Below are positions 48,825 through 60,599 of a DNA stretch of 64,000 nt, piece after piece. Position 1 is the first letter of the stretch. Every line of letters starts with the position of its first letter. A model generated the notes under the pieces. The model searched no databases. It was not told the DNA's origin and was given only the letters and a program-made list of their open reading frames with translations. This stretch comes from Hermatobates lingyangjiaoensis. Lineage: Eukaryota > Arthropoda > Insecta > Hemiptera > Hermatobatidae. The position numbers were made by a program, and so were the translations under genes. The stretch covers positions 2,753,001 to 2,817,000 of the forward strand of contig JAPFBL010000003.1 in assembly GCA_026182355.1 (NCBI GenBank), read 5' to 3'.

Positions 48825-51800
48825 TACATATATATTATTATTATTATCAGTAATAATTTCAATTACATTTTTGTGATTATATAAAAAAAAAATCAAAAAA
48901 TTCCCATCTCACTTCAAGTCAAGCCATGAAAAATGAGTTTATTCCAATGAGAGTAGCTGGTAACAAGGCAGTACAACGAGGACCATTTGAAAAATGTTGA
49001 AACCAATAAACCTCCTGTGACCTATAGCCTTCATTCACAACACACCATAGTTGTGTCCTCTAGGATAGAATTAATAAATATGTAAAGATAGTAGTAAATA
49101 TAAGGCGCTTGGATCAACCAGGAGTAATTTAATCTAAGAAACTCATACATGCTGAACTTAAATTTACAATGAAAATGATAAATATTCAAACAAAAGGGTT
49201 AAAGGTGTTTATAGACTAACAGCATATCACTTATGTAAACTTTGGTTATTACCATACAAAACAATACAGACTACATCTGACAGAGGAGGTCAACCTATGA
49301 TGCAATTCCATGTGAATGCATTCCTTTATTGAAAACTAAAAGTTTCATTCTTTAAGCTTTATAATAAAGAAAACATTTTAAAAGCGAAAACTTGTTTTCA
49401 CTAACAATAAAGTATAACTTTTAAGATTAAATTTCATTAATTTAATAAACAGCCATAATGGACTAATCAGGTTAATCAGTTATATAAATCACGCAACTTT
49501 CCTCAAAGGTAAATTTTGGAATTTCCAGATAATTATAAACAAACTTTATTCCACGATACTTTTAAGATATTGGAAGGATTTATTCTTGTTGAGGAAAACT
49601 TAGTTATTAAAATCAAAGCGGACTTAATGAGAAGAAATGCAATGGTTTTATAAACCGAACTGACAGAATAATAAGTCGGCGTTCAGATTGTAAGGCCAGT
49701 TCATTGAAAAGTCTCATGCATTCTTATGTGCCTAGTAGTCATAGAATATCAGGGATGTCCATGCATATGGTCAGTTATAACAGGAACAGTTATAGAGAAG
49801 AAAAACATTTTTAGTGGCCTACTGAACTTCGATAATAGTAAACATAATATCAAACATGTTAACAATCAATTCAGTTATAATTCCATTTTAATGTAGGTAT
49901 AGTGCAGACGAAACTTATCTAGAATATGTATATGTTCATGTATTATTATCATCTCCTATGTGACATTATCACACGCGTGTAACAGGTGTCCTTAACCATG
50001 CATAGATGGCAACATCCGTAAGAAAAAAGTTTCAAGGAGAGAGAACATAGGCACTCTTCAGTCTTTGACAGTTTCAATACCTGACTTCGGATCTCAGATC
50101 TGGTCCCCTACTCCCAGCGTGAGACGGAGACTTCTTCTTAAAGGAAGCTCCGCTATCACGTAACTCAACCTACCGGATTAACTACTGTATTTCAGGAGGG
50201 TCCTTCGTACTGAAAATATTCTCATTCCCTGGGGTTTCTTCTCTGGTGTCCGAAGAATTTCCTACAAGTCCAAACTTACCAGGCTATTTTCTTAGTGAAA
50301 GCCAAGATACATGCTTACAAACTCATTATGAGAAATTAAATTTAGTGTGTTGGTTGTATATCAAAAAGTATTGGACACGTACTTATCACAATTTTTGAAG
50401 GGTCAATTTTATATTATACAATAAAATAGCTGTCGCGGTGTAGATAAGTCATGTTGTTTAGTATACCTAATAATAATAATAATATAAATAATAGTACAAT
50501 AGATAATTGTACTTATTATCGCTTATGTATGATTTTTTGTTGCATAATCCCAAATACTGACGGATTATGTAGTATTTGAATTAATTGGAGAAAAATTCCA
50601 AATTGATAAATTAAAAGACCAGTATCCCGATAAAATACAGACTTATGTTGAATATGAGAGCTTGTGAATGGAATACTCATCACGTTTGATTTAACATTAC
50701 AAAATTAAACCGAAACATAGATCCTCATTAAAAGATAAGATTACATTTTGTTTAATTGATTCAAGAAAGTACATTAAAATGAGAAAACTGAGATTAATGT
50801 AAAGATAAATTAATGGGAAAAAAAGCTTTCTAAATGTGAAACGAAATAAAAATTAAACTTTAAAAAGAGTAAAGTAAGGAAAATAAAATTGAAAAGGTCA
50901 CATGATAGCACTAAATAAAAATAAATATTAAATTGAAAACAAAAATCTCCAGTCTATACAGTCAACTAATACTTGTTATTACCAATACTATTGGTAATCA
51001 ATATGCCCAATGACTCCCATCCTTGTTTTGTCAGTTATAATAAAAATCAATTGTTCTACCACAATATGACGAATACTGCAGATATAACATAATAGTATCC
51101 TATTAAATGGTATTTTTTCTCTTCCAATAGTCTAAGTTCAGAAAATGCTTACCAGGAAATATTCATATTAACACTACTTAATATAATATTTAAGTAGTAG
51201 TTCCTCTTTGACGTAAATAACGATAAAGCATAGATCTAATGCTTCAATATTACTAAATATAATATGTTTATTTGGCATAATCATAAAATGTTTATGTATT
51301 CATAGCTTAAAAGAAATAAATATTCTCTTAAAACTAACTATCACTGAAATGTCATTAAGATTGTCAAATGGTGACTCATTAAAGATTTTAGAAATATTTT
51401 ATAGACATTCACTAAAATGCACACAAAGTGGACCTTTCCAAAATTTGACCCAAAAGACCTTGAAATGAAGATATATGTTTTCAGCTGTTTGTACGTTACT
51501 AAAAAATTAAAACTATTCAGTTTGAGTAGTACAGATTATTTATGAGTGCTCCTCAAATAGAGGAAAGAGGTTACATTTCTGCAGCGGCTTGAAAACTTAG
51601 ATGACGTCAAGGAAAAAATGTCTAACACTTCTTAGAGATTCAAATTTAAAATCAACCAAAATTAATGTTCTTTTAGTAATTACTTTAAGTATTTTGTTTC
51701 ATTAAAATGATTATATTAAAGTTCATTTTCAGTGAACATTTTGTATAACAAAATTTATAAATTTCTGCAATACTACCGACATCGGGACTGAAGTACCAAA

Positions 51801-52960
51801 TACATTTTTGAATGCTGAATAGGTTTTGAAAGGCAACTTATCTACTTTTTATATTTATTATGTCAGTATTTTTGGTTTCAGAGAGTTGGTTAGTCAGTAA
51901 GTAAATTAGTCAATGGTTAACAGTATCTCCTCTATATTTTATTATATTGTAAAAGTGAGAAATTGATAAATAATTGCTATATCAATACGTTTTGGTTATT
52001 TATTTTCTTATTTTTCTTTTAGAAAATATTTTACAGCATGGTTAACGCCATACAAATGTATAAAAGTCGACATCTAAACAGAAGGATGACTGCTTTATTC
52101 TTGAACAGTGTTCATATAGGTGTCGAACTAGAATTGACGGGATTTTGTTTGAAACAGGTTGGCTGAGAGGCGTAGGAAACGGTACACATAAAATAGATTT
52201 TCCAGGAAACCCTTGTTCAAGCAAACACTTTCTGACAGACGTCTAAATGCATTCACTTCTCCCAAATTTTGTTGAACCGCTTCCGTGATTTGATGGCTTT
52301 CTTAGAACAAAGTTGAAATATTTCTTTTCAAGTAATCACCTTTTCAGAACTAATACAACTGTCACATGTTATTTAAATTAGAGTTTGTTAGTCAAAATAT
52401 ATAATCAAACCCATCATCAATAATGTTAATCAACTAACCATTTCATTCATAATCTATTTAATTTTATTTCCAAACTACCTATCCCAGCATTACTTCTTTT
52501 GGCGTCAGACATTGATCAAGGGTGGTCTGAGAGAAACAAACCCTCTCCAAAACTTTCGTTAAATGAGTAGTTCATTTAAATGAAGACAAATATAAGCTCT
52601 TCTTGAAACGTTCTAATTACATGTTATTTATCAAAATATTTTGTATAAGGACCTTTCACTAGATAGTTTTCTTCAAAAAAGCACACCTCGAGTCGTTCAG
52701 CACTCAAAATTGTGTTGCTTTCCTTCCTTAAGTAACACTTAGCATATGCTTATTTTGCTTTCGACATCCCTATCAACACACAGTCCTTTAAATTTTGCTT
52801 ACCATTATTCCAAAATGGTTTTTTATAGTTTTTACTCAGAAAAAATTTCTGTGGTTAGCTTTCTACAGATATAACTGAAAAGTGAGGGGACAGTGATCAT
52901 CTGGACATATTTCTAACTAATTGATAATCACCAAATTTGTTTTCATTTAAGTGCAACTTT
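48825..52960. other. Intron 4 stretch, no gene seen
   Basis: AT-rich throughout except a GC-richer patch at about 50070-50290 with no long open frame on either strand, which may be an old repeat. Confidence 0.45.
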
Positions 52961-53094
52961 GTAAAATAGTTACAAAAAATTGTAATTATTTTGTTGCTCT
53001 GTCTGAACATAATATATATATATGATATGATATGATATGATATGTTGGGTTAGTGACCTATAAGAATATGGGATATATATATATATGTATGTAT

Positions 53095-53425
53095 ATCCCC
53101 TCAACCACATTTCACAGCTCCTTCCTACAATGCAATATTCTGTCCCGAATGACTGATCTTGTACCCCCAATAACAGTGTCTGCCGGCTGGTGTGTACCAA
53201 CTGCGATTCATTCTCGTAGTTCAAACATACAACAAGCTCAACTTTTGTATGAACTGTCGTAGAGCTTCCGGTAACAACCACTTCCACTCTCCGTCACTAT
53301 TCATGACAATGGCCATGGACTCGCCTTCAGTGAGTGCGACAAATCTCCTCTCATTGCAAAGTTATTACACAACGAGCCCTTATTTGACCACAGTGCCCAT
53401 AGTGCACCTGGCTTTAATCTAAAAA
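53095..53425 (-). pseudogene. Unidentified coding-like fragment, minus strand
   Basis: This GC-richer block reads on the minus strand as LKPGALWALWSNKGSLCNNF, then in another frame as a 41-codon run with ESMAIVMNSDGEWKWLLPEA. Stops and at least one frame change interrupt it. The base composition and amino-acid content look coding, but I do not recognise the family. A fair acceptor (TCTTTTTAG) lies at its upstream edge. It may be a retrocopy, a transposon fragment or a broken exon. Confidence 0.3.
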
Positions 53426-53460
53426 GATAATGCTTCAGTTAGTCACTGTCTTTGAATTTG

Positions 53461-53720
53461 TTTACTTTACTAAAGAGTAAAATAAAGTAATCATGAAAAA
53501 ATCTCAATATTTTGAGGGATTTACTTGTTCTGAAGCCTGCAAAGTTCTTTTTATGTACTTTTTTTTATAAAGGTCTGTGATATCGTGTATGTATGTATCG
53601 GTGGTGTGTATCCAAACGTTTGCGGACACGTTGCAGCTCACACAGTTGGTCCTTGTTATATAGATAAGCCCTATAAGTTTTAATTTCATTTAGTTCGTCA
53701 GACTCCTCCAATTCTATTTA
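53461..53720 (+). repeat. Dispersed repeat family, A segment 5' end, diverged
   Basis: 'tttactttactaaagagtaa', 'agtaatcatgaaaaaat', 'gagggatttacttgttctga' and 'ggtctgtgatatcgtg' follow the opening of the A segment. Confidence 0.65.
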
Positions 53721-54010
53721 GCTTTTTAATAATATTTTGAAAACAGAATGAAAATTTATAACTTCTTTTTTTTCAATCTCTCTTCTGTGACTACTGACAT
53801 AACCTTCGTATAGGCGCAACTGCTGTAGAGTTCCTAGTCTTATATCTACAAGATATATAACGTAGGCAGGGTTTTAAAATTTTTAACTAATGTAAAAAAA
53901 ACTGTTCCGAGTTATACTAGTAAATCTAGTATTGTAAAAGGATTTTGATGTATATATAAATAAATAAATGAATTATACTTTAATGGGTTAGTTCCACTGA
54001 GGTTAGTAAT

Positions 54011-54525
54011 ATTAGAATTAGTAATAATACATTCCGTCATACCTCGTAAAGTCTCTGTAAAGCTCGACCGGTTTCGGGTCCGCCTGGATCCCATCTTCAA
54101 GAGCACCTAACTGACTGTGAGTGTTGTTTTCCTATAACCTACCTATATATAGTATTTACATTGTGTAATCAGTGTTGTGTGTGTAGGTAATTTTTTTTTC
54201 TATTTCTTTAATTGTTATGTTTTTTTCTTTTATTGCTTATTTCATTTCATTGCTTATTTCAAAGACGACACAAGGAACTAGAAATAGATAATGAAATAAG
54301 CAATAAAAGAAAAAAACATAACAATTAAAGAAATAGAAAAAAAAATTACCTACACACACAACACTGATTACACAATGTAAATACTATATATAGGTAGGTT
54401 ATAGGAAAACAACACTCACAGTCAGTTAGGTGCTCTTGAAGATGGGATCCAGGCGGACCCGAAACCGGTCGAGCTTTACAGAGACTTTACGAGGTATGAC
54501 GGAATGTATTATTACTAATTCTAAT
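54011..54525. repeat. Fold-back element 6, 235-bp arms, abutting an exon
   Basis: Arms 54011-54245 and 54291-54525 are almost perfect reverse complements around a 45-base spacer (axis near 54268). The right arm stops 15 bases before the last CTLD exon, so the polypyrimidine tract lies just outside it. Both arms carry the TTGAAGA...GAAAC core. Confidence 0.95.
54432..54474 (+). ncRNA. Hammerhead-ribozyme-like motif in fold-back 6
   Basis: GCTC, TTGAAGA, T, GGG, an 11-base loop, CCC, GAA, AC-CG-GT, C, GAGC. Stem I (GCTC/GAGC) pairs fully, stem III is AC/GT and the site would be GUC. As in fold-back 1, the first core base is U rather than C, and one extra U precedes stem II. Confidence 0.4.
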
Positions 54526-54540
54526 TATACTTTGTTCTAG

Positions 54541-54717
54541 ATTGGTACATGGGCCCTGGAGGAGTACAACCCAACGACGATGGCTGGAGTCTCCAAGACT
54601 GCGTTGAGCTACGAAGAGTCTATCAACTTCCTCAACAAGTAACAAACGGCTTTACCTGGAATGACAGGGACTGTGCGACCGCCAATTACTTTCTCTGCGA
54701 AGCGTTAGCCTCAGGAG
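54541..54717 (+). CDS. Exon: C-terminal half of C-type lectin domain
   Basis: The acceptor is TTTGTTCTAG and the donor GGAG|GTAACT. The first two bases complete an Asn codon, giving TNWYMGPGGVQPNDDG. The exon continues with QDCVELR, WNDRDC and NYFLCE, supplying the last three conserved cysteines. The sugar-binding tripeptide is QPN, a mix of the EPN (mannose-type) and QPD (galactose-type) motifs, and WND, which holds calcium ligands, is intact. The residue before the QDC cysteine, Glu in mannose-binding protein, is Gln here, so calcium and sugar binding are plausible but not assured. The exon ends after CEALASG with one base over, so at least one more exon lies downstream. Frame-1 translation beyond 54717 is intron. 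Confidence 0.92.
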
Positions 54718-56040
54718 GTAACTTTTCAATCAAACAAATTTACTATCGGTCATATTATATTAGAATCCTGAATTTACTAATTAAACTTAATAAATTGAAA
54801 CATTTCATTTCATAGTAAAGCAAGTAGTAGTCAAATATATGATTGATAGTTGTGGTGAAGTTCTGGCATCAGAAAACATCTATCTTCTCTGCACCTCCCT
54901 TTACTTCAATCAGTTATTTATAGACTTACTCCTGTTCTGATTCCGTAGTGGATTTTCTTTTATAAAAAAAAAAGAAAATATGTATTTCGCTCTTATAAAA
55001 AATCTATTATAGTTATTTGCATCTGAATAGCTGAGTGAAGCGAAGTAAAATAATAAGGAATAGAAAACACCAGCATGTGAAAGTTTTAGGTGTATTATCC
55101 TTTTCCTTGCTCAAGTATATTAAAATAGATCCTTTACGAATACTTGACATTATACAAGCATGTGAACAATGACTTTACGTCGTCTCCATGGAACTGAGTG
55201 GATAAGATTTTTATCCAGCACATTATGATCTATGACCAGGTACTCGAGAATCAGCAGCAGACCCACTATCAGTAGACACACCTGACCTTGTTTGTAAACT
55301 GATCAGGACAAAATGAATTCTATTAGGACCAAATATAGACTGCTGTCGGTTAAATTCAGTAGCAATAGAAAGTGTTAAAGGAAAAGGCAATATCAGACCA
55401 TGAAGTTTAGGTAGACAGAAAAGATTTTAAAAAAGTATGGTGGTGCTTGGAAGGGCAGCGAAATTTCAAGTTTAGGTAAGAGTAATATCACACGGACAAC
55501 TTTTTCATCGTATGGAAACGATTTTCATGTAGGCTTTCATCAATAGTGCAAAGCAACTGTTTAATTTTTTCTAAAGTGAATTAACGATAAGGTTATATTT
55601 ATAATGATAAAATAAAGGTTAGATGATAGAATATATAAATTGTTGATAATAATAAGGATAAGTTGAGTAAGCTGTAGAGAAAATTGAAAACTCAGTGGGC
55701 TGTTTGATGGTAAAAGGAAGAGGAAAACATATAAATGCATTTTAGTATTTCTATGGACTGTATACTTGATTAATTTATGGGAAAGATAAGTGAATTGTTT
55801 AAACTAGTAGACCGTTAAATTTTTCTTGACTACTATAACTGATAAAATAAAACAAACCTAAAAGGAATTAGCCATAAACAACATAAAGAATAAATAAATA
55901 AAACAAACTGCAATAGTTAATCCAACAAGAATTTGAAATAAATTGAATTAATTGGCAGAAGGAAGCGGTTATAGTTGAAAGAGATTTTATGGTGGTACAC
56001 TGATCAACCGAGGGGAACCTATAAATTGGTTGGTTGTTAA
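54718..56040. other. Downstream intron, decayed SINE body, otherwise nothing seen
   Basis: The donor at 54718 opens an intron whose end I could not find. At 55090-55300 the order 'ctcaagtatattaaaataga', 'ttacgaatacttgacatt', 'acctgacctt' follows the SINE at 13011, strongly eroded. No coding exon with the needed phase is evident. Confidence 0.4.
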
Positions 56041-56059
56041 GGAAACCGCAGTGATTAAA

Positions 56060-56545
56060 TTATCTGGCGTCCGGAAGTTAGATGACCACATCAAGAGGCA
56101 TTGGATTTGGGAAAGAGTAGAGGAATTAGCAGACCCTCTTGGACTAACTACCAGATCACCCATGACATAGTGATTAAAAAGTCTAACCCAATTAAGTCGA
56201 GGGTCTACCGTTATTCTCTAGTGATTCAGTCTGCGACGCACAAAGAGTTAGTCTCATTAATGGTGATTGATTTAATGGAACCTAGCCACGCACGTGGGCA
56301 TCTCCTGTACTCATGATTAAAAAGAGTGTGGGAGGACATCAAAGAGCATGGACGATAGGAGTAAATACATTGACTGTAAAAACACTTACTGAATACTCAA
56401 TATGGTCACGTCACTCGTCAGCTTCCGACAGTCTAAACGTCTATTTCAGTAACACAACGTATCAGGAGAAAAAGTTTTACTTTTTCCTAACACCCACAGA
56501 TGTGAGTTGTATCACGAGAACAATAAGCAGTGACTACAAGTAGTG
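56060..56545 (+). pseudogene. Ty3/gypsy-type LTR retrotransposon pol fragment, frame-broken
   Basis: Short readable stretches in changing frames follow the start of a Ty3/gypsy reverse transcriptase: ADPLGLTT, THDIVIKKSNPIKSRVYRYS, EPSHA, KKSVGGHQ, DSLNVYFS and FFLTPT. These correspond to the family's 'GxTxxxxHxIxTxxxxPIxxRPYRxSP', 'IEPSxSPW', 'KKKDGGxR' and 'DxLxxxxYFSxxDL' positions. Frameshifts, stops and loss of the catalytic region show an inactive fossil. I could not identify flanking LTRs. Confidence 0.7.
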
Positions 56546-56569
56546 TACGGTGGTTTTTAATAGAATAAT

Positions 56570-57075
56570 TAAATATTAAGTATCGTAAAATTTACATAGC
56601 CTCAGATTAAATCATTACCCTCTAGCCAATACAAATCTTTAATTCGGAAATGTAATAGTTAGCTGAATACATTGTTAAAGTTAAAAAGAAATCAGAAGAA
56701 TACATCAGACTAATACTTCATGAAACTATATCAAATATAACATCATGAGACATCTCGGATGAATTTATTATAATATGGGTAGTAGAAATCTTTAACAATG
56801 AAATTTGACTAATGATTAACACAATAACTTTCTTAAGTTAAAAATAAATCAGTATTATCTAACAGACTAATACATTTATGAAATTCTATTCAAACAAAGC
56901 ATTGTCAAAGCTCTCAGATTAATTTACTATAGTCTAATCAATTAGAAATTCTTAATAATGAAATATGACTCACGGACAAGACATACTATGATTTGTCAAT
57001 CTTAGAAGTAAATCAGAATACACCCCAATTAATTACTTTATGAAATTGAATTAAAATTAAAATTATGTGAGAACA
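56570..57075. repeat. About three diverged tandem repeats of roughly 155 bp
   Basis: Landmarks 'taatgaaat.tgact', 'aaatcag', 'ttatgaaatt' and 'ctc.gat.aattta.tata' recur at spacings of about 150-160 bases (for example at about 56646, 56797 and 56955). The copies are strongly diverged. Confidence 0.5.
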
Positions 57076-57079
57076 AACT

Positions 57080-59470
57080 CTTTCTTTCTTTCATCTAACT
57101 CGAGAGAAAATTGTCTGCTATTATGTTATTAACACTCCGAGACAGAGAGGGAAGGAGAAACCAAAGAGAATATGTAACGATCAGGAGAATAGATGGACTC
57201 TAAGATGATACCGAAATAATGGCAGTGACACATGAATAGGTCAGCAGCACTATACAGTGCTTCAAATATTCAATAATACAAAGTAAGCTCAGAGCAATGC
57301 AAGCCGGAACGAAGCTACTGTAGAGGTTGTACTACCATCTCTCTACTAATAATGTCTCTACTGTACTTATATTCTTATCAGTTGTTAGATGCAGTATCAA
57401 TTCAAACAAAAAAACAAACTTTTTGCATTTAAAGTGTTACCTAGTAGACTGAAAAAGTTCTGTTAATCTGTTACAGTATAATACTCAATTGACCCTCATT
57501 TTGCTTTTAGTAGCAATAACGAAACGCAGATTAAAGTTGCTTCAAGAACATAAATGTTCAAAAGCGATTCATTCACGAGATGTTCACCCATTTAAAGTTG
57601 TAACATTAGGAACGACGTTACCTAACAAACCCAAACAAGGATAACATGAGACTGGATTCTATCCATCCCTTAACCGGGATAACTATACTTCAAAAGGTCA
57701 TATTAACCTAATAAATGTGATGTTTTTCTGCTTTTAGTCGGCTCTTACGACAAGTAGAAGCTACTGTGGGGATATTCTTAACCCTGAATACACAATGCCT
57801 TGTTCAAAGCTAAACCCTCAGGAATTGGGATTGACGTAACACTACTTTATAACCAATCTAAAGGTTACTGTTAAGCTACAATTCTCAAAATATTAGGAAC
57901 TATTGATAACTTATCACTGACTGAAGAAAAGAATTTGCAAAGAATGCCAAAATCCTCTCAGTCATACCAATAAATCTTGAAACTCACAGCTACTTCCTGG
58001 ACTGAAGGAGATCACTTTATATAGCCTTTCAAATTTAGGAAGTAATTTGGCTTTCCTTTTCTAAAAAGCATCTGAGTGTCTACACCTCAGGTTATAATGA
58101 CTGCACAGGGCGCTAAAAATGAGTCTAAATGAGACTAATGAGTCTAAGGCTAAAAATGCTGAACGATATGTGTAAAATAAAATAATTTACAATAAAAACT
58201 TTAACAATATACCCGATGGATTCCAATAGGTGTAAATCGGTTAAAATCTTGAAACGGAATTACTTTGTTACTTTATTATATCAAAAAAATAGAACCCAGT
58301 CTTGTTTAAATAAGAGATTCTATTAGAAAAAATATAGTATTTATATAGCGATATTGTGGAAGAGAGTAATATTTAAAATGGTTACGATTAAAGATGGTGA
58401 CTACTGCCGCAAAATGCTTATTTTATGATGGAATTTAAAGTTTGATCTGCAGATCATTTAAAGTGAAGATTTTTAAAAGAAGTGGCGTCGAACAGACACG
58501 AGACATATGACTTGTGTTGTTTGAAGAGTGCGACATTGATGAATATTCCACATGAGAAATATATCACCCCAGAGAGCTGTGAACTTAACATCCCAAGCAC
58601 GAGAGCTACTAGACATGAAAGACAAGGATGAACCCTGTCTCATGGTTCATGACTGATTTATTTTAAAAAAATATTTCATAATATAAAAATATATTTCTCC
58701 TTCGCTATTAAGAAATATTTTAATATCTCAATATCTGGCATCTATATCCTTAAAATGTACAAAATGAATAATTCATAAGCATCATTTGGAATAGCTGTCA
58801 AGGTATTCAATAAAACGTTTACCATTCAGTTCCACCTTATTCATTATTTCCATTATCATTATATTAAATGTAAAATGTTTTTTTCAATTCTAAGACACTG
58901 TTGTATCTCTGTTATCAAAGAACATATCTAATTGGTTGAAACTAATTATTTAATATCTTATATATTTTGTACTAATATCCAGTTAATAACTGCAGTCATT
59001 CCCATCATTGACATAGGAATTACTTCTAATTTAATTAAGTTTTACACTATACAATAAAATTATTTATATGCAATATTATAATACGTTGATCTTATTAGAG
59101 TATTTAATTTTGTGTATGGCTATCAAGAATTTTAGTTTTGTTTTCAACTCCCACATTACAGGAATTCACTTTCAGAACTTTACTAAGGCAGGAAAGTCTT
59201 ATATGTTAATTAATGTACTTGTATCCGCTGTACTTATCAAATTCGATTAAGAAAATTTTTTTAACAAAATCTAGCCAATAATAATTCATTTTTTTAGATT
59301 CATTAAAAGAAACTCTGTGATATTTTAAACAGGTCATGTAATATGTGTGGACAGCAGTCATAAAACTATAGAAAGAAAAGCACGACAACCGTATAATTTA
59401 TTATTATCGCCAGTGTGAAGGTTGGTTTGTTGCTATAAATCTATGTGCAGCACTCTTAATATAACTAATT
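57080..59470. other. Intergenic or intronic stretch, no feature seen
   Basis: Moderately AT-rich. A GC-richer patch at 57590-57830 contains an acceptor-like TCTGCTTTTAG at 57728-57738, but the following reading frames close quickly, so I do not call an exon. Confidence 0.4.
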
Positions 59471-59479
59471 TTTGGACAT

Positions 59480-60595
59480 ACCGTTCTTAGGTTTTAAGAA
59501 CTCCATAGTTTTGCCTAGTATTAGTGCTTGGGAAAGTGACATTACGTTATTTGTAATAATACTTCTACTATTTTTATGTCATTTCCGGTAAAAAATGAAA
59601 AGTAAGAAGTATAAAAGTATTTTACTACCATTATTTCATAATCTTTACAGTGCAGAACTAATAATCTTAGATTAAAATATACAAATTTGCACATTTTTTT
59701 AAGAACTACAAGGTCAATTTTTCAGTTAAATAAAAAAAGTTGACTTATGTTTGATTCTGGAGTCTTTTGGATACGATACAAATCGCGTAATTTGAGGGAG
59801 ATAGTAACGGAGCACCCAAAAAAAAAAACAAACTTTGTTTACGCTAAATGGCTAAGTATAGAATAATATTTTATGCAAAAAAATATATACAATTAATATG
59901 CAAAAAAAAATTGAAGAAATTCTCATTACCTTGAAAGTCAGTATAACCATAAAAACAGAAAACTTAAATTGTGATACTTTACTCTATTTTTTGAATTTTT
60001 TTACAAAGATTTAAACAATTTTTGATCAAAATCCATTAATACAGAAATGTGATTGACATATTTCATAACATAAATTTGAATGGATAAAGAGATTTAAATC
60101 TTATAACTATAAAAGAAATCGCAAATTAAACATATATATATTTATGATAGTTTCTAGGTTGAATGGCTATCTAATAAAGATGTAATCAATTTACATGTCG
60201 CACCCTGTAACTAAGCTTAATGTCAGATATATAGTTCTGGGAGTATGAAGACCACCTCTCATATCTCCGTCATGGAAAAGCTATTAAACCTCCCTCCTTA
60301 TATAAGAACGAAGCAATTTTCAAGTTATTGAGACAGCCACAATAGGAAATGACTTTATGCCTGATAAGATCAACAATGGTTTAATACAATGAAAAATTAA
60401 TATTTTATCTTAAAATTGAGTCTGAGAAGATGATTCCAATTGAAATTAAATTTCTAATAAAAGCAATAAATCTTCAAAGTTTGGAATAAAAATTATATGA
60501 ATAATATACAACCAGAAACTGATTTCTTAACTACTACTTATAGTAAAGTTTCTTATAGTAGAGATGAGTGTAGACCACTCCAGATATTTTTAGTT
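59480..60595 (+). repeat. Dispersed repeat family, decayed A end plus B segment
   Basis: At 59800-60000 the order 'cacccaaa', 'tttacgctaaatggcta' and 'caattaatatgca' follows the end of the A segment. From 60001 'acaaagatttaaacaatttt' follows the B start. At 60540-60590 is the terminus AGTAGAGATGAGTG, TAGAC, CACTCCAGATATTTTT. Confidence 0.55.
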
Positions 60596-60599
60596 TGCT

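Larger units (their letters stand above)
1842..54717 (+). other. Gene: CUB-CUB-C-type lectin protein, five exons, both ends incomplete
   Basis: This is the gene-level extent of the only convincing host gene. Five exons of 431, 155, 210, 101 and 177 bases splice together with matching phases and canonical GT-AG borders to give 357 complete codons. The deduced protein has two CUB domains followed by one C-type lectin domain, an extracellular architecture. Every junction falls where the domain fold continues, so I see no missing internal exon. No signal peptide or start codon is in the window, and the last exon ends in phase 1, so exons are missing on both sides. Introns of 4.3, 17.3, 18.7 and 11.5 kb are packed with transposon debris. 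I do not recognise the named orthologue. Confidence 0.85.

Noticed and set aside
57728..57830. Further downstream exon of the lectin gene
   Set aside because: The acceptor-like TCTGCTTTTAG is fair, but the frames following it reach stops quickly and no domain is visible.
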